DNA of 64,000 nucleotides from assembly GCA_011800805.1 (NCBI GenBank), contig MPNW01000167.1:159649-223648 (forward strand), read 5' to 3'. How positions within the stretch are numbered: position 1 is the stretch's first letter; each line of letters starts with the position of its first letter. Made by a program: the position numbers and the translations under genes. The notes under the pieces are model-generated. The model saw nothing but the letters and a program-made list of their open reading frames with translations, was not told the DNA's origin and did no database searches. Shown one piece after another: positions 28,301 through 40,918 of this stretch. The DNA is from Hirudo medicinalis. Taxonomy: Eukaryota; Annelida; Clitellata; Hirudinida; Hirudinidae.

Positions 28301-31300
28301 CGATTTACTTCTAACAACCATTTCACTGCAACTCCATCCAAAAATCTGGCAGTTGAAGTGACATTATATTGGGAGGAAAGTGGAATTTGTTGTTGTTGCT
28401 GAAGTGGATTTCATTTAACACCTAAAAACAGGTGCTGCTGGAGCAGGCATAATCTCAAGACTTCATTTGCATTGAATGAAAATACTCTAAACCTTTCAGA
28501 AGTCAACGGGCACTGCTTATCGTGGAATTTTTGTTTATTTGTTTGTTCAGCTTAGATTTAAAAAAAAAATATAATCTTTGCGAAACCATTTCTTAAAGGC
28601 ATTTTTCACTATTTTTTCTCACTCTTACTTTCCTTTGGTTTGCATTTGATAAGCATTTTCGACAAAACCTGCAACTTGGATGCTCTTGAAATGCTTCAAC
28701 ATCAGCAATTAATTACTCATTATTAATTATGGTCGAATGTGTGATACGAATTACGAGCAAGTGACGAAGAACATGTGAAATTATTGTGGGATCGAATAGG
28801 TTTAATTTTGCTCGAACATTTTTTCGCTTCAGAGAGCCGTCATGGTCAACGACACGACTAAGGTAAATCTTTGTTCGCGTAAAACAAAAGTACGATTCGC
28901 CAAGCTCGGCATTGAATTGCAGAGCGGATTCACGCCTCTCCACATCGCGTCGCACTACGGAAACTCGAACGTCGCCAAAGTCCTCGTTCAGCACGGAAGC
29001 AATGTCAATGCAAAGGCCAAGGTTGGCGGAACTTGATTATTTATTGCTCGAGCATTTGCAGTCAGTGTGAGTGTGAGTTAGTTAGTTTAAAATGAATTAG
29101 AAGAGCTTTTCTTTTGTAGAGCTCCATTTTTCCACTGCACGTTTCCAGCAAATGGGGACGAACCGCTGTTGTGGACCTCCTGCTTAAAAGCGATGCCATT
29201 GTAGACTGCAGAACAAAGGCAGGTTCAAATTCATGGAAATTTACTTCATTTGCAGTAATCATCTCATGGAAGATATCCACTGCATATTTTCTAAGCATTT
29301 AATGTTGTCAAAATAAATCATGAAATTGCTTTGTGCTTAAGTTGTTGCTTTAAATCCTTGGCCTAGTTTTAGTTTATTTTAAATGTTGAAAGTAGTTTTG
29401 TTTTTACAAACAAACTTTATATCAGGATGGCTTGACCCCATTGCACTGTTGTTCGAGAAGTGGTTATGATGAGGTGGCTGAACTTCTATTGGATGCCAAG
29501 GCAGACATTTCTGCTCGAACCAAGCATGGCCTCACCCCCCTCCACATGGCTTCTCAGGGAGACCATGTCAACACTGCCAGACTTCTCATTGCCAGAAGTG
29601 CTCCTCTCGATGATGTCACAGTGGTGAGTGATTGGAACAACATGTTATGTAACTTATTACAATAAGATGTTATAAAACATATTATAATAAGATATTATAT
29701 AACAAAATATTTATGTAAAGGTTGATGGTTTGCATCTGTGAGGCATATGAGTAAAGATTATATTAGTGCTTACAATGTGTGCCAAGGCACCATCTGTTGT
29801 GTGAATGCACCTGGACTTTTGTTTGTTGCAATCAAGTTCTTAAGCACTATTGATCACAACCTATTCATTATGATCTAAAAATTGTTCGTGTTGATATATA
29901 ACAACATAACCTGTATTACTATCATCATCATCGTCGTCGTCGTCATCGTCATCATCATCATCACCATAGGACTACCTGACTCCACTCCATGTAGCTGCGC
30001 ATTGTGGAAGTTATGGTTGTGCCAAATTGTTGCTGGAAAATCAAAGCCAACCAAATGCCAGGGCTCTGGTTGGTCTCTTTGGAGGGATTTGAATGTTGGA
30101 TTAATTTGTTGTCTTGTTGCACAACATTATTATTTTGCTTTATTACCTCATTTACAGTTTATAATTCATTGTTTCATTCCAATATTAAGTTCCACACTCA
30201 TGTATTAAATTTTATTTTAAGTGGGTATTTACAATTAATTCTTAGAATGGCTTCACTCCGCTGCACATTGCCTGCAAGAAAAACCGAATCAGAGTCATCG
30301 AACTGCTGGTGAAGCACGGAGCATCCATCGACGCCACCACCGAAACCGGTCTCACGCCACTCCACGTGGCTTCGTTCATGGGGTACTCGGAAGTGGTGAG
30401 GTATCTGCTCGGAGAGGGATCCGATTCGGAAGCGAGAACGGACAAAGGAGAGACATGTCTTCACTTGGCCACCCGAGGGAATCAACTGGAAGTCATGAGA
30501 CTCCTGCTGGATAAAGGAGCAAATGTTGATGCTCAGGCAAAGGTGAAATTGATGTTACCATGCATTCGATTGGATTTTTTGACTTCATATACTTTCCAGG
30601 AGAACCAGACACCACTCCACTCTGCCACTAAAACGGGAAGCGTCGATGCCGTCGTCCTACTCCTCCAATGCAAGGCCTTCGTGAATGCGGCGACGAAGGA
30701 AAATTACACGCCCCTGCATGCCGCTTCGAAAGAAGGCCATCATGAAATTGTTGAGATCCTTCTTGAAAAGGGAGCTGATCAATCCATTAAGACTTTGGTT
30801 GGTTTTTGTCTGAAGCCTAAAATAATTATTCCTTTAAACGGAATTCATCGTTGTTCGCATGTTGGCGATTATTGCAATTTTCGACGTTCCCGAGAATATG
30901 TTATTCTCAGAATATGTTATTAAGTAGACTTATAAATACTGAGTAATTTCGCCTCACAAAGGTGCAAATATATTAACTCGTTAAACAGAAGAGTTTCACG
31001 CCGCTACATATGGCCTCCAAATATGGCAACGTCAAGGTTGGGGAGGTTCTCATATCTGGAGGGGGGGATGTCAACGTGGAGAGCAAGAATGGACTGACCC
31101 CCCTCCACCTGGCCGTTCATTACAATCAACCAGAGATGGTCAACCTGCTCCTTCAGAAGAAATCAAATCCCCAAGCTACTGCCAAGGTTTGGTGACTGAA
31201 TGTTTGAAAACCTTGTTTGTGACTTGTTAGTTATGCGAACGTTACTTGAAATTTATTTAGAATGATATAATTATTTTAATGCCCACCTTATTTAATCCTT

Positions 31301-34300
31301 TCTCGATTACATAAATGAACATAACCCTGTTAGCAGTGTAACATTGTCATCTTTCCCATTTAGAATGGCTACACACCCTTGCACATAGCAGCCAAGTATA
31401 ATGAAGTGGATATTGCACATTCCTTGCTGAAACACAAGGCCAAGCCAAATGCTGAGTCCAAAGTAAAGTCTGAAGACATATTTATTTAGCAAATACTTGA
31501 ATATTTATAATTACAAGCAATGATTTTATTTTGTTATGTTGAATTTCCTTTTAAAATGTGTAAATGGTATGATGTCGATGGTGATAATTGGTTGCAGTAA
31601 TGCTTCACAAAAAATTGTTATTTTACTTACTAATGTTATTGCTCTAACCAATAAAAGACATTGTTATTCTCCACTAAGTTCATAACCACGACGACCGTTA
31701 ATTATTTCCAGAACGGTTTTTCCCCACTGCACCTTGCCTCTCAGGAGGGTCACGTGGAATTAGTTTCCATGTTACTAGAAAGCAAGGCCAAGGTCGACCA
31801 CCGGTCGAAGAACGGTTTGACCGCGATGCACCTCGCTGCGCAGGAGGATCGCGTCCCGGTGGCAGAGGTTCTCGCGAAACACCAGGCGGACGTCGACCCT
31901 CAGACCAAGGTTAGAAGAGATTTCGATGCGTTCGTTCACATCTCGACTCCATCGTCGCCAACAACTCGCGAACATTTGCAGAAATGCGGAATGGACGTTA
32001 AACTTGTGATGTTTGCATCTTCGTCGTCGTCTCGGGGCAGACCTTGTAATCACTAATAAATTTCATACATGATTTGTTATGCATTTCACCACCGAGATTC
32101 AACGTAGGTTCGCAAATGCGTTGTGATTATCTAATGGCGATGACGGCAGCAGTTGCGACCGTGTCGCTCACTCGCAAATGTCGCTCATTCGCAAATGTCG
32201 CTCACTCACAAATGTCGCTCACTCATTCATTCTCAGCAAAGTTTATCCTTGTTGACTCGCAAACTTCCCAATTAAAGGCAGGATACACACCACTGCACAC
32301 CGCTTGTCACTTTGGTAAACTGAACATGATCGAGTTTCTCTTGAAGAAAGGTGCAAACGTTGAAGCCGTTACAAAGGTCTTCGTTCGCTTAATTTTATTG
32401 CTATAATGTTAGATTTATGAAGACTATATATAATATAGTTTAATGAGGATAACGAAGGCATTGATGATTGGACACAGGCAGGTCACACTCCTTTGCATCA
32501 AGCAGCTCAACAGGGTCATGTTCTTGTCACTCAGTTGCTACTCAGGAACAAGGCGAATCCGAACTGCACGACGTCCGTAAGTGTCGAACGTTATTTATCC
32601 GAGCGAGCGATGTTCAAGTTTCTCACGTTTCATGTGCCAGGATGGTCAAACTCCACTCTGGATTGCAGAAAGACTTGGATATTTGTCAGTGGTTGAGCTG
32701 CTGAAAGGAGTCACATCTGCCCAGCCTCAGAATCAGGTCAGCAATCGGTACAAGCTGGTGGAACCTGAAACCATGCACGATGTACCCATGTCCGATGAAG
32801 AAGAGGAGGACAAAGGTTGATATTAAATTATATTATATTTTATTTGTTATATGATATTCTTATTGAATTACATATTACATTGCTATAATAATGCTTGATT
32901 GTTATTTCAAGGTATAAAGTAATAATATTAATTCATTTAAAAGTAACACCGACTTTAAGTCGCAAAGGTGTCACAAATAACCTGGATTTCATTTTGATTT
33001 GACCGTCGATAATCATTCACAAATAGTATTCTTTGTCAACAATATTCTTAAGCTTAATGATTATTTGAGCAGATGATGCCTTGAATGAGCAGTCCTACTT
33101 GTACATGATGGGTGGCGACATGAGGGGACTCGGCGACGATTCCGGCCCTGCGAAGGTAACGAACGTTGCGACCCCATCTGAGCATCGCAAACATTAATTT
33201 ATGAATATTTATGAAGGATGAATTCAGCTCTGCAACTATGGGCAGGACAAGCTTTTCACCTTCAGATAGAACTTCTGTACAAGAGAATGCCAACTGGATA
33301 TTTGGTGATTTCTTTGGACTTCAAATTGCATTTGATTATAAAATTTTTATGTTATTGTGCGGCATTATGTGGCATTGTGCTGTCAATATTTTGTTTAACC
33401 AATGATCATTCAATAATTCACAGGCAAAGATCAGGCTAAGGGTATTCCATTAGAGAGCTACCGGGGTGACGACATGAAAAAACCGACTTCGCAAATTATG
33501 GAATCGACAAGAAAAGGCGACTCTTCCATCCAGGAAACTCATTTTGATAGCGATCCGGTTAAAACGGCCGGAAGTATCGCGTCCGATTCGGCAAGGGACG
33601 CATCTTCGACGGATCCAAAGAAGCCCATCGTTCGTGGGGTTTCAAAGGATCAGATGAACTTTGAGAGTAGGAGACCCAATGGAGATGGCAGTTTGAAGTT
33701 TAACGGATACGAGAGCAACAAGAGAGACTCAAATTCAGTTGGCCTCGAAAGGAAGGAAGAGGTATGTCTCGGTAGCGAATTATATTTCTCCTTTAAAAAT
33801 AAACTTTTAAAACTTCTCCATTTCTCAGTGGTTTGCAAAACATTTTTTTGTTACATTTCAAATGAAAGTTTTTATTTATTTTTCTTTTGACAGATGATCC
33901 CCCCTCCCATCACCAGACCTTTGGATAATGTCAATCAGAATGTGGTCATCGTTTCAAGAAAAGGGGAATCGGAGCCTGATAATGTTTTCCACGCTGGAAC
34001 GATACCTGGCATGAAGGTCGATAATGATGATTACAGGCAGAAGTTCAAATACACCAAAGGACTTGTGCCCTCTTCAAGTCCGGCCGTAACTCACGGGATT
34101 CCATACTTCAAGTCCAACATTTCTGAGACCGATTCCCATGTTTTTGGTTCCACATACAGTGGCATGTCATATGCCAGCAGTTTTGACCCTGACAATGTAG
34201 TGCTGTCCAGACAACCAATTTTCCAAGGGTACACTTTATGATTTCGCTAATATGATAACGTTTAAGGCGGTCGTTAAAACTATTTGTTTGTTGATGTAAA

Positions 34301-36735
34301 GGTTCCTGGTCAGCTTCATGGTCGATGCAAGAGGAGGCGCCATGAGAGGGTGCAGACACTCGGGCATTCGAATCATCGTTCCCCCCGGAAGGGCGAGCCA
34401 ACCCACAAGAGTTACTTGTAAATTGGTCAAGAAGGAGAAGGTGCCCCAACTTCCTCCAATGATGGAGGGGGAAGCATTGGCAAGCAGGGTATTGGTCATG
34501 GGTCCATCAGGAGCAAAGTTTCTTGGGTTAGTAGAAATTATGGTATGCAAATTACATATTGAGCTAATTTTATAGTTACAGATATATAAAGGTCATGAAA
34601 ACCCATTGTAAGATTATTTATTTACTTTATGTTGGCTTCAGATAATTCATCTCATTAAGTTGAAGAATTAATGAAAATGGTTTTGTGTTGTTTGGTTTGC
34701 CAATACAGTAATGATAAGGAAATGTTGAAGCGGGAACATTATTATCATAAGAGGATTATTTTTTTGAGAAACAAGAGCTAAATTATTAAGCACTTGCACA
34801 TACTGGTTTTCCTTGCAAAGTTTTGTAAAAGTTATAATGATATAATTATGAAGTGCATGTTGTGCATACTTAATGTCCACAGCGTGCTTACTTAATGTGC
34901 GTGTCTTAATGCTTTGTGCAGTCCTGTCATCCTCGAGGTTCCACATTTTGCATCCTTGAGAAACAATGAGCGAGAGATTGTAGTGTGGAGGAGTGACAAC
35001 GGACAGACCTGGAGAGAACATCCGGAATTGGGATCTTACGATGCCGTTATGAAAGCCATCAGTGGAAGTTTTGATGGTAAGTACGTTGATTTCATAATTA
35101 TATTTTACTCATTTGTTTGTATTAATGCTACATTGTTCTACAAGCTTCTTTGTCACTTCAGACCTTGAGAATGCTGAAGACTTATATCACAGGAGAATAA
35201 CCAGAATAATTTCAAACGACTTCCCCAAGTATTTTGCCTTAGTGACTCGGATTCGACAGGAGGTGGCCACGCTCGGCCCTCAAGGGGGTGTCATCACTTC
35301 AAGTATTTTCCCTCAAGTTCAGGCTGCCTTTCCTGCTGGAGCATTAACAAAGCCCATTAAACTTTGCCTTCAAGTACTGTTGACATTGAAGTCATTTTGA
35401 TGTTTGCTTTAATTATTTTTGTTGCTAATTCTATTCAATTTCAATTCAATTTATTTTCAGACTCAATGCCTGCCCGATGAATTTGTTAAGCAAATGGTTG
35501 GATCTCGAGTGTCCGTCAGTCCGATAGCGACGGTCGAACCCAGAAGACGAAAGTTCCATCGACCGATCACGATCACTCTTCCTCTCGATCCTCATCTCGT
35601 GGCCAACAACAAAAACATCGACAAGTCGCCTTCACTTAGACTGCTCTGTAGCATGAATGGTATGTTTTACCTTAAACTTTCACATTTTGTCACAAATTAA
35701 AATAAATGTTGTTAAGTTTTTATTTTTAAATGCTCATTTTCAGATGGTTTTGACCCGACCGAATGGGAAGACATAACGGGGACGACGCCGATGGTGCTCA
35801 ACAACAACTGCGTCTCCTTTCCGATCGCAGTGTCCGCTAGGTCTTGAATTTTCTTTTGAATTTCTTTTTCAAGCACTTCAGATTTAATCCAAACAAAATT
35901 CAGTTTTTCAAAGTTAGGATGGATTACTTATGTGCTTAAGATACATTCCAGATATTGGTTGATAAACACTCCACGATACAAGGAGGCCGTCATGATTGCA
36001 ACTCCGATGTTCATGGAAGCCTCTGCAGTTCCTTTCATTGCTAATTTTGTTGTCTTTGGCAAAAGACGAGATCCGCTCGACGGGCAACTTCGAATTTTCT
36101 GTATGACGGACGACAAAATGGACAAAACTCTTGAGTCCCAAGAAAAGTTCATGGAGGTTGCAAGGAGTAGAGATATTGAGGTGCGTGCCGATCAGCTGGA
36201 TATGCCGATGTATTTCACTGTTGATTAACTTGGAGTCGTTCCAGGTGTCGGATGACCGTCCTCAGTGGATTGAATGCCATGGAAACTTGATTCCTGTCCT
36301 GAAGTCAGACTACACTGACAAACAGCCATACATCAATTTCAGAGCCTTCAGGGAAAACAGATTGTCATTGAATGTCAGAGTGAGAGATCTCAGCCAGGAT
36401 GCTACTGCAAATCTCCTCTTCATGTCGGAACCGAGAGACGTGAAGGACCAAATGCCTCTGTGTAATCTCGGTGTCACTCTTCCCAGCATGGAGGAACAGC
36501 AGAAAGTTGATGTGGCAAAAGATGTTGCAGAACTTCAGAGGAAGCTGGAAGAACTGAGGAAGATGGATTGTTAGTTCTCAGTCACCAGAAGTTGTTTTCG
36601 GACGATTAATGCATTAATGTGGACAATTAGATAATCAAGATAAACAGATTAATGGAGATGTGTTCTGCATTAATTGGTGAAGTTATAAGAACTTTAAAAA
36701 GATGCTATCCACAATTATTGTTATTGTTGTTGTTG

Positions 36736-36772
<37 letters not shown>

Positions 36773-39700
36773 TACACATAATCCAACATATTAATTTCAT
36801 ATTTTTTAGTGTCCGATGAGGATCAAATTTCGAAAACAGAATTAAGATTAACTGATATAGCTGAGTATTTGGAACAAGATTGGATTCCTCTAGCAGCTCA
36901 TCTTGGCATCGATGAAGGAGATATTGAGAGGATACAGTCACAATATGGATATGTTCCTGAACAAGTATTAATAATGTATAGAATATTTGGGTGATTTGTG
37001 GTAGGGCTTGAAAGAACATTTCACTTGTTAGGCATTGGTCATGTTGCATTTATGGATGGAGAAAAATAAAGATGTGGCCTCAGGCAATTTGCTGGAAAGA
37101 GCTTTGAGAGAAATTGGCAGGGAGGACATCATACAAAAGTGCATCTTCTTTCTCCAGGATGTCACTGATGAGAATGAAATTCAAGAAGCTAAAAATGTCA
37201 TCTACTCTTCAGGAGGTGAGTTATTTATGATATAATTGTTAACTATTTTCTATGCCTATTGAATATTATCACTTCTGATATAATAATTATCACTGTTCTT
37301 CTTTAAAAGACCACCAAAGATTGGAAAATTTAAATATTTCGTCCCACGAGGGAATTTTTTCCAGTCCAACAGGTTCGTTGCTTTAACTACCATTGGGAAA
37401 CTCCTTCTTAGTTGAAGTATTGAATATTATTAAAACATCCACTCTTGAGACAATTAAGTTTTACTAAAACAGGTCAGGAGGAAGTATTCCAAGCTGAAAC
37501 TGAAAATGAAACTGGTAGGATACAGACAGAATTATGTTTGATAAAAAATATAAACTCTTTGAATCCTATCTAATGTTATTGAATTATTTAGACATTGGAT
37601 GTGAAGGCTTAATGGATGAAAATGTTGAAATGAGTGCTCAGCTGGAATCAGATGAAGGTACCATTAATTATACATTGATTTGCATTGATTTTTAATGTTA
37701 AGCATGATAAACATCCATTTTTAAGAAAAGGTAATGATGGTTAAGATAAGTTAGGTCTTGGTGGCTCAAGTGCAATTAAATGTTATTTGCCACTTTGACA
37801 TTGCAATTATTAATTCTGGAAGTTTTTTTTTGCCTCAAAGTAACATTTTTCATTTTTATTTTGCTTGAGGGTGTGGCTTTCTTCATATTGTTTCTTGTGA
37901 AAAAATATTTTCACCATCTTTTTAAAAATGATATTAATCATGCTTTCTCTGAGATTTCAATGCATGCTTCACTACTTGAAAACCCAAACAGGATTTGAGG
38001 ACTTTCACAAATTCCAAAGTTAACATTTTCAAAAACATTTTAAACAGTTGCTAAATGATTTGCAGCCCAAAAAGCCATAAAACAATCACATTTATGTAAT
38101 GCACCAATAAACAAATATGAAGGATTTAACCATTTTCAAAGATTTGATTTTGCTTTTGTACTTGTTTTTGAGAATGAGGTCTATGAAATTATTACATTTG
38201 TTTGTTCTCAGTTTTAGAAGATATGATTTGTTGAAACGACAACTTTGTTGTGACTGGCTTTGTTTCTTCCCACTCACATTTCTTCGTCACTTGATTCCAC
38301 TTTTAGTTGCTAACAGAGATGGTTCTGAGTGAATTAACATTTATGCTGAACTCTCACATTTTTTCATTTTCTCTTTGAAGCTATAATTTCAACAAACACG
38401 GGAGTCGAATCTCTTCCGGCACTCACTATTTCGGAAACAGATCAATTTTTGCCGCATGATGATATTTTGGAAATTAAGCTGAAAGCTCCTAGAGCGTTTG
38501 AAGACTGGGTTGAATCACAGGAGATGACTTACGATGGTAATGGACGTAGTGAGCTGTACCACGATGAAACGATCACCCAAAATGGAATTACTGAAGCTGA
38601 GCCAACAAACTACTGTTGCAATTTTTCATCCCTCAACCACCTCCTCAGGCCTGGAGAGAAAGAAATTGAAGTTAAGGTAGAAATGGAAGATGATGATCAA
38701 GTTCTTGATGATGGCACTGTCGTGAAGCGACAAGTCATAACCAAGTCGCATTTTGCTATTCCTCACATTTCTCCTCATCAAAATGAAAGCGGTTTATCAG
38801 AAAGACTTGTAAAAGTAGAAATTGAAGAAGATGTAATGGAGTTATCAGCAGGGATATCTGACCTTGGAGATCTTGACCCTGGCCTGGTTTCTTCTAAAAC
38901 CCATGTCAGCAAAGAAGCAGGCTATTTTTCAGACTGCTCCCATGGTGAGAAGATTCCATTTGAACGCAAAATAACGAAAACAGTCATCACGTACCTTGGA
39001 CAAAAACAGAGATTGATGAACAACCCACAACCGAGTCCCATTCGACTGCCAAAATCTTTCTGTGTCGAGAGTCCAAAATATACAATTTCAAGTCAAAAAA
39101 TGCTTTCTGACTCAATTTCTATTCCAAATGACCTCTCAATGGAGGCCGGTCTAATAGTGAATCAGGCTCTTAATGCTGCTATCGAACAAATTCGAACAGA
39201 GAGCTTGCATTTAGGTAGCCATCTTTTTACTTGAATTTAATAGCCTATTTCATTCATTAATCAACTAGTTGGTGTTAGAATAATGTTGGTTTAAATCTCC
39301 TATTCAGTCTATATTTCAGCCGTTTTATAAGCAAACTTTTCTCTCAATGTGCTTATTAATACTTCCAATAACAAACTACATTTAGAAATATCGGATAGTC
39401 ACAGTTTCATGCGTTGAGCAGCTGGCCCTTCGTAGAGATTTGGACTCCGCTTTTGCTTTACAAATTATTCAGATTTAAATACTATTTAATGCCAATTATC
39501 ACAGTCAGGTCATTTAATGAACTTTGCAAATGTCAGATTATGAAAATGAGGATCTTGAAGATTCTGTGGCAGTTCATGTATATACCGACACTGTGGAGAA
39601 AGAACCCGAGATCGAGACGTCTGTAAAAGAATTCGAGGAAACTTTAGAAGACGGAACAATTGTCAAGCGTCGCATCATTAAGACGAAACAAAAACAGACC

Positions 39701-40087
39701 ATTATAAAAAGAGTCGTGATGGAAGGACCTGAAGACGAATTACCGACAAACGAGGAACAAGCACAAGAGATGCTTAAACAAGTATTCATTTTCACCTAGT
39801 TCAATCTTTGTTTGCACTTCACAAAATTTAATTGGCAGGTTGAGTGCGATGAAGAACCTGAAATGCTGAAATCTCCACTTTTTGGCGGTGATGCCCAACA
39901 TGGTTTAAAGACGGATGTTCAAGAATTTGAAGATGTGCAAGAAGATGGTACAGTGGTAAAACGTCGCATTGTCACGACCACAGAGCAACAACTCACCACT
40001 GACCGGGTGGTGCTGGAAGGTGACATTTCGATCGATGAAGAGGATGCGAATCAGGTTTTTTCAGACAACCTTCCAGAAAGAGTGTAA
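25306..40087 (+). CDS. Ankyrin: 24 ANK repeats, ZU5-ZU5-UPA, death domain, C-terminal regulatory domain
   Basis: Membrane-skeleton adaptor linking channels, transporters and adhesion proteins to spectrin. A chain of 38 coding exons closes without a stop, 2227 codons. Exons: 25306-25398, 26655-26756, 27218-27316, 27462-27560, 27631-27729, 27898-28074, 28833-28862, 28923-29021, 29120-29218, 29426-29623, 29970-30068, 30246-30542, 30600-30797, 30989-31186, 31364-31462, 31712-31909, 32278-32376, 32478-32576, 32641-32815, 33073-33155, 33217-33304, 33424-33761, 33894-34228, 34302-34526, 34922-35076, 35162-35373, 35461-35659, 35744-35840, 35952-36180, 36245-36569, 36810-36964, 37032-37215, 37310-37372, 37473-37514, 37592-37657, 38381-39214, 39537-39781, 39839-40087. 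The first exon ([18 protein letters not shown]) is the least certain: it fits by phase 0, donor and first in-frame ATG. All other domains align clearly with vertebrate ankyrins. Confidence 0.93.
29921..29969 (+). repeat. TCA/TCG microsatellite forming the acceptor tract of an ankyrin exon
   Basis: ATCATCATCATCGTCGTCG and further TCA/TCG units run directly into the AG before the exon at 29970. The repeat takes the place of the polypyrimidine tract. Confidence 0.85.
32161..32237 (+). repeat. 17-bp tandem repeat in an ankyrin intron
   Basis: Four copies of GTCGCTCACTCGCAAAT with few changes lie in the intron before the exon at 32278. Confidence 0.85.
32641..34228 (+). other. Ankyrin linker between ANK repeats and ZU5
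   Basis: After repeat 24 the protein reads [14 protein letters not shown], matching the acidic ETMNEVLDMSDDEG stretch of vertebrate ankyrins. Four further exons (33073-33155, 33217-33304, 33424-33761, 33894-34228) encode a Ser/Asp-rich linker of about 280 residues. It is longer than the core linker of vertebrate ankyrins and poorly conserved. Small phase-variable exons here are natural places for alternative splicing. Confidence 0.75.
34302..36569 (+). other. Ankyrin spectrin-binding module (ZU5-ZU5-UPA)
   Basis: Seven exons encode the supermodule at about residues 1134-1614. Landmarks are [20 protein letters not shown] (first ZU5 start), [62 protein letters not shown] and [14 protein letters not shown]. 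The first ZU5 carries the beta-spectrin-binding surface in known ankyrins. The module is full length. Confidence 0.93.
36711..36774 (+). repeat. GTT/ATT microsatellite before the death-domain exon
   Basis: TTGTTGTTG then ATTATTATT units end 35 nt upstream of the first death-domain exon (36810). Confidence 0.9.
36810..37215 (+). other. Ankyrin death domain
   Basis: Two exons encode about 113 residues with the ankyrin death-domain pattern: [20 protein letters not shown], then [14 protein letters not shown], then a second helix pair with [20 protein letters not shown] and [10 protein letters not shown]. All six helices can be placed. It follows the UPA domain as in other ankyrins. Confidence 0.9.
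37310..40087 (+). other. Ankyrin C-terminal regulatory domain with repeated DGTVVKR motif
   Basis: Three tiny exons (63, 42, 66 nt; all phase 1 in and out) are followed by an 834-nt exon and two terminal exons. A motif of the form E-x-L-x-DGT(V/I)VKR(R/Q) occurs three times: near 38710, 39648 and 39945. Similar repeats in the C-terminal domain of vertebrate ankyrins bind obscurin in some isoforms. There is no giant neuronal-type exon. Stop is TAA at 40085-40087. Confidence 0.85.
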
Positions 40088-40877
40088 ATCGTCAAGAGGT
40101 GAATTTCGTGAAGCTTTGCCTTATTCAAATTTACTCTTATTTAATTAATAGTTTATTTATAGGACTTGGAAATCTATGCAAAGATCAGTGAAGGCCCATC
40201 CAGTGTTCACAAATTACAAACATTCCTTAGCTTGACATTCTCTTTTTTCAATTTTTGATGTTCAAAATTTCTAATATTTCTTAGCTCATTTTCTATCTGT
40301 TTGTAGTATGAGACTTGATGCTCTTAGACCTTCCTTCACAGCAGCCATTAGAAGGATAGCCAGTATGGTGTAGCACTGGCCTGCCTCTTCATCTATTTCA
40401 CAGCTCTCATTGCTGAAATGATTTAAAGTTTAAGAACAGCTCACAAAAATCAATGTCATGGTGAATTACTTCCACAAAGCTCATATTTGGATTCTTCTGT
40501 GATTCTCAGTATTATAAGGAGACTCGTTTGCAACAGTTTTCGACAACCACCTCCACGGGGGTGAACAAGGAAATTATTCTCGGCCTCAATTTCAATATTA
40601 ATGCATAGTTCGACCAAGTGCATCAAATCACAGCTTATTCTGAGATCTTGCATATCAGCTGGCTGAGTTTTTTTTCAAATTTTGATGGTGGGTCGCAAGG
40701 AAATTGGCTCGAGATTTCAAATATCGATCAATAGAATCATGCAGTGTAGCCTAATAATACTTCTGCCAACGTAACAGATCTTAATGAGTTTTATGCCATT
40801 CCACTGATTCAATTTCTTTTACTTTGATAAATAATTTTAATCCTTGAAATGTTATTGGAGGCTTGAATTGTTTGATG

Positions 40878-40883
40878 AATAAA
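40878..40883 (+). terminator. Poly(A) signal AATAAA, probably of ankyrin
   Basis: The AATAAA found 790 bp after the ankyrin stop, only 36 bp before the MEIOB stop codon on the other strand. If used, the 3' ends of the two genes overlap. A closer variant signal for ankyrin cannot be excluded. Confidence 0.4.
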
Positions 40884-40918
40884 TTTTTTAATGGAGAGTA
40901 ATGGGATTTGGTGTGTGG

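Larger units (their letters stand above)
26655..32815 (+). other. Ankyrin membrane-binding domain: 24 ANK repeats in 18 exons
   Basis: Twenty-four 33-residue repeats can be counted, from [13 protein letters not shown] to [13 protein letters not shown], the canonical ankyrin number. Nearly every exon is 99, 198 or 297 nt and phase 0, so exon edges fall at the same residue of each repeat. Exceptions are the 177-nt exon with repeats 5-6 and the 30-nt microexon between repeats 6 and 7. The TPLH core motif is kept in most repeats. Repeat 5 has TPMAV and repeat 8 has FPLHV. This solenoid binds membrane partners in known ankyrins. Confidence 0.95.
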
